Shown one piece after another: positions 58,042 to 64,000 of a stretch of 64,000 nucleotides of DNA. Each line of letters starts with the position of its first letter. Positions within the stretch are counted from its first letter, which is position 1. The notes under the pieces were generated by a model, which saw nothing but the letters and a program-made list of their open reading frames with translations, was not told the origin of the DNA and searched no databases. Both the position numbers and the translations under genes were made by a program. This stretch comes from Amycolatopsis eburnea (GTDB taxonomy: Bacteria; Actinomycetota; Actinomycetes; Mycobacteriales; Pseudonocardiaceae): positions 114,507-178,506 of the forward strand of contig NZ_RSEC01000035.1 in NCBI RefSeq assembly GCF_003937945.1, written 5' to 3'.

Positions 58042-59228
58042 CCGGCCCGCTGACCGGCGTCACCGTCCTCGACTTCTCCCGCGTCCTCGCCGCTCCCCTG
58101 GCCACGCAGATCCTCGCCGAGCTGGGCGCGACCGTCGTCAAGGTCGAGCGCCCGGGCTCGGGCGACGAGACCCGCGGCTTCGAACCCCGCCTGCCGCACG
58201 GCGAAAGCGCGTACTTCTTCGCCTTCAACCGGGGCAAGAAGTCCGTGACCCTGGACCTCAAGGACCCCCGCGGCCAGGAGGTCGCGCGGCGGCTGGCGGC
58301 CGAGGCCGACGTCGTCGTGGAGAACTTCCTGCCCGGCGCGCTGGACCGCCTCGGCCTCGGGTACGCGGACCTCTCCGCCGCGAACCCCGGGCTGGTCTAC
58401 GTGTCCGCGACCGGCTTCGGGCAGACCGGCCCGGACCGCGACCGCAAGGGCTACGACACCGTGTTCCAGGCGCTGTCCGGCGTGATGGCGATGACCGGCG
58501 AGCCGGACGGTCCGCCGTCGAAGACCGGGATCCCGGTGGCGGACCTGACTTCCGGGCTCTGGGTGGTCATCGCCGTCCTTTCCGGACTGGCCGGGCGCGC
58601 GGCGACCGGGCAGGGGCGCCACCTCGACGTGTCCATGATGGACGTCCAATTGAGCCTGCACGCGCTCAACGCGGCGCGGCTGTTCGCGCTCGGCGAGGAC
58701 CCGGTGCGGACCGGCACCGAGCACCCGGGCCGCGTGCCGTCGGCAGCGTTCCAGGCCGGGGACGGGGAATGGCTGCACATCAGCGGCAGCGACCAGCACT
58801 GGGGTCCACTGTGCACGGTGCTCGGGCTCGACGACCTGGCCGCGGATCCCTTGCTGCGGAACAACTCCGGCCGCGTCGAGCAGCGGGCGCGGGTGATGAA
58901 GGCGCTGCGCGGAGCGATCGCCCGGCACGATCGGGACGCGCTCGTGAAGGAGCTGCGCGCGGCCGACGTCCCGGCGGGCGCGGTCCGCTCGGTGCGGGAG
59001 GCGCTCGCGGATCCGCACGCCGTCGCCCGCGGCGTCGTCGGCGAGTTCACCCACCCGGCGGAGGGCACGTTCCCGGCGCTGCGGACGCCCCTGCGGGAGA
59101 CGGGCGGCGCGCCGTTGCCGGTGGGCACCCCGCCCCGGCTCGGCGCCGACACCGACGACGTCCTGACCGGCCTGGGCCTCGGCCCGGCCGAAATCGAGGG
59201 CCTGCGGGCCGCGGGGGTGATCCGATGA
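58038..59228 (+). CDS. Family III CoA-transferase (CaiB/BaiF type)
   Basis: 396 residues, ATGA overlap. Family III pattern: LTGVTVLDFSRVLAAPLATQILAELGATVVKVERPGSGDETRGF, FNRGKKSVTLDLKDPRGQEVARRLAAEADVVVENFLPGALDRLGLGYADLSAANPGLVYVSATGFG, and SMMDVQLSLHA with the candidate catalytic Asp (residue about 199). It moves CoA between carboxylates (for example from succinyl-CoA), activating the operon's acid without ATP. Confidence 0.9.
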   Translation: MTGPLTGVTVLDFSRVLAAPLATQILAELGATVVKVERPGSGDETRGFEPRLPHGESAYFFAFNRGKKSVTLDLKDPRGQEVARRLAAEADVVVENFLPGALDRLGLGYADLSAANPGLVYVSATGFGQTGPDRDRKGYDTVFQALSGVMAMTGEPDGPPSKTGIPVADLTSGLWVVIAVLSGLAGRAATGQGRHLDVSMMDVQLSLHALNAARLFALGEDPVRTGTEHPGRVPSAAFQAGDGEWLHISGSDQHWGPLCTVLGLDDLAADPLLRNNSGRVEQRARVMKALRGAIARHDRDALVKELRAADVPAGAVRSVREALADPHAVARGVVGEFTHPAEGTFPALRTPLRETGGAPLPVGTPPRLGADTDDVLTGLGLGPAEIEGLRAAGVIR

Positions 59229-59977
59229 CCGCGCGCGTGCGGGTGAGCGTGACCGACGGGATCGCCCGGGTCGAGCTGACCCGGCCCGAGGCGCGCAACG
59301 CCGTGGACCTGCCGATGTGCCACGAGCTGCGGGAGGCCTTCGAGTCACTCGGCGACGACGTCCGGGTGGTGCTGCTGAGCGGGCGCGGGCCGGTGTTCTG
59401 CGCGGGCGCCGACCTCAAGGAACGCACCGGCAAGGACGCCGCGTGGGTGCGCCGCCGCCGGATCGCCTCCTTCGCCGCGTACGCCGCCATCGAGGCGTGC
59501 CCGGTGCCGGTCGTCGCCCTGGTCCAGGGCGCGGTCGTCGGCTCCGGCGGGGAGATCACCCTCGCCGCGGACTTCGCGCTGGCCGCTTCGGGGACGGTCT
59601 TCCGGTTCCCCGAGCCGCACTGGGGTACCGTCGGCGCGACCCAGCGCCTGCAGCGCGCCATCGGCAAGCGCCGGGCCAAGGAGCTGCTGTTCACCAACCG
59701 CGCGCTCGGCGCCGAAGAGGCCGCCGAGCTGGGCGTCGTCACCCGGGTCGTCCCGGCGGACGCCCTCGCCGCGGCCGGCGACGAAACCGCCGCGAGCATC
59801 GCGAAGGCGCCGCCGCTGGCCATTTCGCTCACCAAGCGCGCGGTCGACCTCGGCGCGGAAACCGACCTCGACCGCGGGATCCGGATCGAACTGGCCGCGA
59901 TCGAACAGTGCCTCGCCGACGGCGGCTGGCGCGACGGCGTCGCCCGCTTCACCGCCGGGAACGGAGAACCGCGATGA
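59225..59977 (+). CDS. Enoyl-CoA hydratase/isomerase (crotonase), second copy
   Basis: 250 residues, ATGA overlap. Signatures: RVELTRPEARNAVDLPMCHELREAFESL, GRGPVFCAGADLKERTGKDAAWVRRRRI (AUH/methylglutaconyl-CoA hydratase-like), ACPVPVVALVQGAVVGSGGEITLAADFALAASGTVFRFPEPHWGTVGATQRLQRAIG. The pattern resembles methylglutaconyl-CoA hydratases, which would fit with the HMG-CoA lyase gene at the start of the operon (leucine/isovalerate-type route). Inference from motifs and context. Confidence 0.86.
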   Translation: MTARVRVSVTDGIARVELTRPEARNAVDLPMCHELREAFESLGDDVRVVLLSGRGPVFCAGADLKERTGKDAAWVRRRRIASFAAYAAIEACPVPVVALVQGAVVGSGGEITLAADFALAASGTVFRFPEPHWGTVGATQRLQRAIGKRRAKELLFTNRALGAEEAAELGVVTRVVPADALAAAGDETAASIAKAPPLAISLTKRAVDLGAETDLDRGIRIELAAIEQCLADGGWRDGVARFTAGNGEPR

Positions 59978-61554
59978 CCGACCTGCGCACCGCCTGCCCC
60001 CTCACCACGCACGAAGTCCTCGCCCGCGCGGCCCTGCTCGCACCGGACGTCGAAGCCGTCGTCACCGGCTCCGAACGCGTCACCTACGGCGAACTGGCCG
60101 ACCGCGTCTCACGGGTCCGCGCCGGGCTCGCCGCCGCCGGGATCGGGCGGGGCGACCGCGTCGGGATCTGCCTCGGCAACGGGCCCGACTGGGTGGCGCT
60201 GTTCCTGGCGATCGGGGCGGCGGGCGCGGTCGCCGTGCCGGTCAACACCCGGTTCACCGCCGGCGAAGTCCGCTACACCCTCGAACACGCCCGCGTCCGG
60301 ACGCTGTTCGTCGCGTCCCGGGTGCTCAATGTGGACTTCGCCGCGATGCTGCGGGAGATCGGCGTCGAGACCCTCCCCGCGCTGGAGTCGGTGGTCGTGC
60401 TCGGCGACGACGTGCCGGCGTTCGCCTCGTCGTGGGCGGACTTCCTCGCCGCCGGCTCGGACGTGCCGCCGCCCGCCGGTGCGCCCGAGGACATCCTGCT
60501 GGTGCAGTACACGTCCGGCACGACGTCCCGGCCGAAGGGCGTCCTGCTGACCCACCGCAGCATGTGCGCCGACGCGTTCTTCTCCGGCGCGCGGATGGGC
60601 CTGCGCCCCGGCGACCGGTTCCACTCCGCGCGGCCGTTCTTCCACGTCGCCGGCAGCACGCTGTCGGTGCTGGCGTCGCTCCAGCACGCCACGACGCTGG
60701 TGACGATGCCGAAGTTCGAACCCGAAGAAGCCTTGCGGCTGCTGGAAACCGAGCGCTGCACGCACTTCTCCGGCAACGACACGATCGCGCTGCTCCTGCT
60801 CAACCACCCCTCCCGGCCTTCCCGGCAGCTGTGCCTGCGCGGGGCTTGGGTGGCCGCGTCGCCGACGGTGATCCGGCGGGTCATCGACGAGCTGGGCGCG
60901 CGTGAATGCGTTGCGGGCTATGGGCTTTCGGAAGCTTCGCCGAACGTCGCGCAGTCGGCGTGGTGGGAGCCCGAGGAGATCCGCGCGTCCGGCGCGATGG
61001 CCGTCGAACCCGGCGTCGAGGTGCGGATCCGCGCCCTCGACGGCGACCGGGACTGCGCGCCCGGCGAGCCCGGTGCCGTGCTGGTGCGCGGCTGGAACGT
61101 GATGGCGGGCTACCTCGACGACCCGGTGAAGACGGCCGAGACGATCGACGCCGACGGCTGGCTCGCCACCGGCGACGTCGGGCTGCTCGACGAAACCGGG
61201 CGGTTCCACTTCACCGGCCGCACCAAGGACATCATCCGCGTCGGCGGCGAGAACGTGGCCCCGGCCGACATCGAAGACACCCTGCACCGGCACCCGATGG
61301 TGCGGCAGGCGGCGGTCGTCGGCGTGCCGGACGCGCGGCTGCTCGAGGTGCCGTTCGCGTTCGTCGTGGTGACCGGCCCCGGCGTCTCCGAGGCGGAGCT
61401 GCTGGGCTGGGCGCGCGAACGGCTGGCGGGCTTCAAGGTGCCACGGCACCTGCGGATCGTCGAGGGCTTCGAAGGGATCGGGATGACCGCGAGCTCGAAG
61501 GTGCAGAAGAACCGGCTCGCCGCGCACGCGCGTTCCCTGCTGGAGCGGGCATGA
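59974..61554 (+). CDS. Acyl-CoA synthetase (AMP-forming)
   Basis: 526 residues, ATGA overlap. ANL motifs: LLVQYTSGTTSRPKGVLLTHRSM (about 170-192), AGYGLSEASPNVAQ, WLATGDVGLLDETGRFHFTGRTKDIIRVGGENVAPADIED and terminal Lys in MTASSKVQKNRL. Activates a carboxylic acid with ATP and CoA. With a CoA-transferase in the same operon, the pathway probably has two acid activation points or two substrates. Confidence 0.88.
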   Translation: MTDLRTACPLTTHEVLARAALLAPDVEAVVTGSERVTYGELADRVSRVRAGLAAAGIGRGDRVGICLGNGPDWVALFLAIGAAGAVAVPVNTRFTAGEVRYTLEHARVRTLFVASRVLNVDFAAMLREIGVETLPALESVVVLGDDVPAFASSWADFLAAGSDVPPPAGAPEDILLVQYTSGTTSRPKGVLLTHRSMCADAFFSGARMGLRPGDRFHSARPFFHVAGSTLSVLASLQHATTLVTMPKFEPEEALRLLETERCTHFSGNDTIALLLLNHPSRPSRQLCLRGAWVAASPTVIRRVIDELGARECVAGYGLSEASPNVAQSAWWEPEEIRASGAMAVEPGVEVRIRALDGDRDCAPGEPGAVLVRGWNVMAGYLDDPVKTAETIDADGWLATGDVGLLDETGRFHFTGRTKDIIRVGGENVAPADIEDTLHRHPMVRQAAVVGVPDARLLEVPFAFVVVTGPGVSEAELLGWARERLAGFKVPRHLRIVEGFEGIGMTASSKVQKNRLAAHARSLLERA

Positions 61555-62507
61555 CGCGCATCTCGACGTCCGTCACCGGGCTGCTGGGGATCGACCTGCC
61601 GATCGTGCAGGCGGGGATGTCGTGGGCGTCGTCGTCTTCGGCGCTCCCGGTGGCGGTTTCGAACGCGGGCGGCCTCGGCGTGGTCGCGGCGGGCCCGATG
61701 CGGCTGCCCGACCTGGACCGGGTGCTGACCGAGGTGGCCGCGGGCACGTCCCGGCCGTGGGCGGTCAACCTCCCGCTGTACCGCGCGGGCGTCGACGAGG
61801 TGATCGAGCTGGTGCTGCGGCACCGGCCGCCGGTGCTGATCGCGTCGCAGGGCGGTCCGCGGCGGTACCTGGACCGGTTCCACGGGATCGGGACGCGCTG
61901 CCTGCACGTCGTGGCCGGGGTCGCGCACGCCCTCAAGGCGGCCGACGCCGGGGTCGACGGCCTGGTCGTCGTCGGCGCCGAGGCGGGCGGCCACCCGCCG
62001 CCCGCGATGGTGACGACGTCGGTGCTGGTGCGGGCGGTGGCCCGCGCGGTCGACCTGCCGGTGATCGCCTCCGGCGGGATCGCCGACGGCGCGGGCTTGG
62101 CGGCGGTGCTCGCCCTCGGCGCGGGCGCGGCCCAGTTCGGCACGCGGTTCCTGGCCAGCGCGGAGGCGTCGGTGCACAACGCGTACAAGGCGGCCGTGGT
62201 CGCGGCCGGGGTGGACGGCACCCGCACGGTGGGACACGGCCTGGGCGTGATCCGTGCCCTGGACAACGACTTCACCGCGCGGATGCTGGCCCTGGAGGCG
62301 TCCGGCGCCGAAGAAGACCTGCGGCGCAAGACTTTCCAGGCAGCTTCCTTGCGCGATGCCGCACTGCACGGCGACGTCGCCGAGGGGAAGCTCGAAGCGG
62401 GCCAGTCGGCCGGGCTGGTCGACTCCGTGCTGCCCGCGGCCGAGATCGTGGCCCGGATCGTGCGGGAGTACCGGACGGCGCGCGCCGGACTCCCGCCGAT
62501 CACCTGA
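61551..62507 (+). CDS. Nitronate monooxygenase-like FMN enzyme (NPD family)
   Basis: 318 residues, ATGA overlap. FMN TIM-barrel pattern: LLGIDLPIVQAGMSWASSSSALPVAVSNAGGLGVVAAGPM, PPVLIASQGGP, LHVVAGVAHALKAADAGVDGLVVVGAEAGGHPPP (with the NPD-type GxEAGGH, His at about 152), LPVIASGGIADGAGLAAVLALGAGAAQFGTRFLAS. The family includes nitronate monooxygenases and enoyl-CoA reductases; in a CoA-ester operon the latter type is plausible. Last gene of the operon, 3 bp from the convergent hydrolase stop. Confidence 0.85.
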   Translation: MTRISTSVTGLLGIDLPIVQAGMSWASSSSALPVAVSNAGGLGVVAAGPMRLPDLDRVLTEVAAGTSRPWAVNLPLYRAGVDEVIELVLRHRPPVLIASQGGPRRYLDRFHGIGTRCLHVVAGVAHALKAADAGVDGLVVVGAEAGGHPPPAMVTTSVLVRAVARAVDLPVIASGGIADGAGLAAVLALGAGAAQFGTRFLASAEASVHNAYKAAVVAAGVDGTRTVGHGLGVIRALDNDFTARMLALEASGAEEDLRRKTFQAASLRDAALHGDVAEGKLEAGQSAGLVDSVLPAAEIVARIVREYRTARAGLPPIT

Positions 62508-62510
62508 GCG

Positions 62511-63209
62511 TCACTCGGCGGCGGCCGCCAGGATCACCTCGGCGACCACACCGGGCTGCGACACCGCGACGGCGTGCGAGGCGTCGATCCGGCGGACCGT
62601 CGACTTCGCGCGCTCGGCCATGAACTCCTGCGCGGCGGCCGGGATGGCGTTGTCCTGGTTGGCGATCAGCGTCCACGAGGGCAGCTTCGACCAGGCCGGG
62701 GTGCCCTCGAACGGCGCGGCGAGCGCCTGCTGCGCGACGGCCCGCTGGGTGACGGCCAGGACGGCGGCGGTCCCGGCGGGGACGTCGCCGGCGAAGACCT
62801 CGGCGAAGTCTTCCGGCTTGATCGACAGCTCGGGGACGTCGTTGTGCACCAGGACGTTGGTGGTCTCCGGGCCGAGCTTGGCGCCCGGGTAGCGGCCGGA
62901 CAGCTCGAAGACGCTCTCCCCCGCGTCCGGCTGGAACGCGGCGATGTAGACCAGGGCGCGGACGTTCGGCGTCTCGGTGGCGGCGCGGGTGATCAGGGCG
63001 CCGCCGTAGGAGTGGCCGGCCAGGACGACGGGGCCTTCGACGGCGTTGACGACGTCCGCGACGTAGGCCGCGTCGGACTCCAGGCCGCGGAGCGGGTTCG
63101 CCACCGCGACGACCGGATAGCCGTTCTCCTGCAGCTTCGACACGACGCCGGTCCAGCTGGAGGAGTCGGCGAAAGCGCCGTGGACCAGGACGATGGTGGG
63201 CTTGCTCAT
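62511..63209 (-). CDS. Alpha/beta hydrolase
   Basis: 232 residues from ATG 63209 (AAGGAGCC upstream). TIVLVHGAFADSSSWTGVVSKLQENGYPVVAVANPLRG (oxyanion HG), nucleophile elbow GHSYGGALITRA (Ser about 91), later Asp in ANQDNAIP and His in DASHAVAVSQP complete a triad. Resembles small actinobacterial esterases/HNL-type hydrolases. Divergent from a TetR gene; an 18-base TetR-type motif lies just before its start and again before the TetR gene, so its expression is probably ligand-inducible. Confidence 0.87.
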   Translation of the reverse strand: MSKPTIVLVHGAFADSSSWTGVVSKLQENGYPVVAVANPLRGLESDAAYVADVVNAVEGPVVLAGHSYGGALITRAATETPNVRALVYIAAFQPDAGESVFELSGRYPGAKLGPETTNVLVHNDVPELSIKPEDFAEVFAGDVPAGTAAVLAVTQRAVAQQALAAPFEGTPAWSKLPSWTLIANQDNAIPAAAQEFMAERAKSTVRRIDASHAVAVSQPGVVAEVILAAAAE

Positions 63210-63226
63210 GGCGGGCTCCTTGAGAG

Positions 63227-63320
63227 AGAACGATCAGTCTTTCTGCCCCTCGAACTCTGCTCCGATTCGCCGGGCCGCGCAATGTGACGTAGCCGATCTG
63301 GCAGAACGACCAGTCTTTCT
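63227..63320. promoter_or_regulatory. Two 18-bp direct-repeat operators (TetR type)
   Basis: AGAACGATCAGTCTTTCT at 63227-63244 and AGAACGACCAGTCTTTCT at 63303-63320, identical except one base, 76 bp apart. Each is close to one of the two divergent starts (hydrolase 63209, TetR 63334). Each repeat is a weak inverted repeat (AGAnnGA...TCnnTCT). Confidence 0.7.
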
Positions 63321-63333
63321 CTATGCTGGCGGG

Positions 63334-63891
63334 ATGACGTCTGCCTCGGTGCACCCGAAGGACCGGTTGCTCGCGACCGCGTCCCGGCTGTTCTACGCGG
63401 AGGGCATCCACGCGGTGGGCGTGGAACGCCTGGTCTCGGAGGCGTCGGTGACGCGGGCGACGTTCTACCGGCACTACCCGACGAAGGACGACCTGGTCGC
63501 GGCCTACCTGACGGAGACGAGCCACCGCATCCGCGAGGCGGTCGACGCGGCCCGCGCGGGCAAACCCCCACGCGAAGCCCTGGCGGCGGCCCTTTCGGTG
63601 GTGGGCGACGCGACGTGCGGCGAGGACTTCCGAGGCTGCCAGTTCCTCAACGCGGCGGCGGAGTACCCGGACCCGGAGTCCCAGGTCCGGAAGGTGATCG
63701 ACGACCACCGCCAGTGGTTCTTCGAGGTGCTGCGCGGCGAAGCGGCGGCGCTGGGCCACCCGGAACCGAGCCATGCGGCGCGGGTGCTGGTGTTGTTGCG
63801 CGACGGGGCCCTGCACGGTGGCGAGCTGGATGACGCGGAGACGGTGCGGGCGACGTTGCGCCGGGCGGTGGAGGAGTTCTTCCCCGCCTGA
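63334..63891 (+). CDS. TetR-family transcriptional regulator
   Basis: 185 residues from ATG 63334. N-terminal HTH: KDRLLATASRLFYAEGIHAVGVERLVSEASVTRATFYRHYPTKDDLVAAYL (residues about 9-59). C-terminal domain with CGEDFRGCQFLNAAAEYPDPESQVRKVIDDHRQWFFEVL, typical of the TetR subgroup that controls small hydrolases/oxidoreductases. It likely represses itself and the divergent alpha/beta hydrolase via the duplicated 18-bp motif. Confidence 0.9.
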   Translation: MTSASVHPKDRLLATASRLFYAEGIHAVGVERLVSEASVTRATFYRHYPTKDDLVAAYLTETSHRIREAVDAARAGKPPREALAAALSVVGDATCGEDFRGCQFLNAAAEYPDPESQVRKVIDDHRQWFFEVLRGEAAALGHPEPSHAARVLVLLRDGALHGGELDDAETVRATLRRAVEEFFPA

Positions 63892-64000
63892 GCGCGCTCC
63901 GGACGTCATGAACGACAGAGAGGATGGGGGTGAGCACCTCCCGCCAGGGTCTGACCCTATGAACGACTGACCCTTGGGTCTTTGACGGGATGTGTCGGCC
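63892..64000. other. Window end: short repeats, no gene
   Basis: 109 bp after the TetR gene. CATGAACGAC (63908) and TATGAACGAC (63959) form a short direct pair, and GGGTCTGACCC / GACCCTTGGGTC are small inverted repeats. No coding frame that I can support; it may belong to a terminator or the leader of a gene beyond the window. Confidence 0.35.

Overview
This 64 kb window is high-GC actinobacterial chromosome, most likely Pseudonocardiaceae and probably Amycolatopsis. Many GTG starts, 4-base ATGA/GTGA gene overlaps, a conservon (Cvn) signalling operon, a DasR-type chitin/GlcNAc operon and TGAATGAGTCATTCA / GTGCGTCAGACGCAC intergenic hairpins point that way. The genus is an inference; there is no rRNA or other marker gene here. 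I see no tRNA, rRNA, CRISPR array, insertion sequence or prophage.

Region 1 (1-11,320). The 3' end of a trypsin-like protease; a large secreted GH87 alpha-1,3-glucanase; a TetR regulator with a divergent SRPBCC/membrane protein pair; an orphan Cys-containing 41-aa peptide facing a 46-aa membrane peptide; a phytanoyl-CoA dioxygenase family gene divergent from a LacI regulator across a perfect 26-bp palindrome; a membrane diguanylate cyclase; and an MFS exporter. Between the last two lies the most unusual structure of the window: six tandem mini-genes, each with its own Shine-Dalgarno sequence and each encoding only the hexapeptide M-x-D-K-G-W.

Region 2 (11,365-24,233). Aromatic-acid catabolism of the protocatechuate/gallate 4,5-cleavage type: a type I extradiol dioxygenase, 4-oxalomesaconate tautomerase, 4-carboxy-4-hydroxy-2-oxoadipate aldolase, LigJ hydratase, LigI lactonase, an NAD-dependent dehydrogenase, two MFS uptake carriers, and an acyl-CoA dehydrogenase with a MaoC-like hydratase. 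A GntR/FCD regulator and four sites with the core TTGTnnACAA tie these together. An alcohol dehydrogenase and a small membrane protein lie in between.

Region 3 (24,278-32,259). An ArsR regulator fused to a low-molecular-weight phosphatase/arsenate reductase, with a VOC protein; then a chitin/N-acetylglucosamine operon (GH16-like secreted enzyme with chitin-binding domain, ABC sugar importer, GH20 hexosaminidase, DasR-type regulator) preceded by a dre-like site.

Region 4 (32,545-49,843). A large secreted protein of unknown function; a cvnABC conservon whose CvnD GTPase position is taken by a seven-helix MHYT sensor; LtrA; STAS and STAS-ATPase regulators; a five-gene acyl-CoA/acetoacetate catabolic operon; a DUF2188 protein; and a HAD phosphatase that appears to start at ATC.

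Region 5 (49,844-64,000). A decayed sigma-factor fragment; a TIR-NACHT NLR-like protein, probably antiphage defence; a methyltransferase; an AhpD-like protein divergent from an ECF41 (SigJ-type) sigma factor; an MFS carrier and a six-gene CoA-ester catabolic operon flanking a MarR regulator with matched operators on both sides; and an alpha/beta hydrolase divergent from a TetR regulator with duplicated operators.
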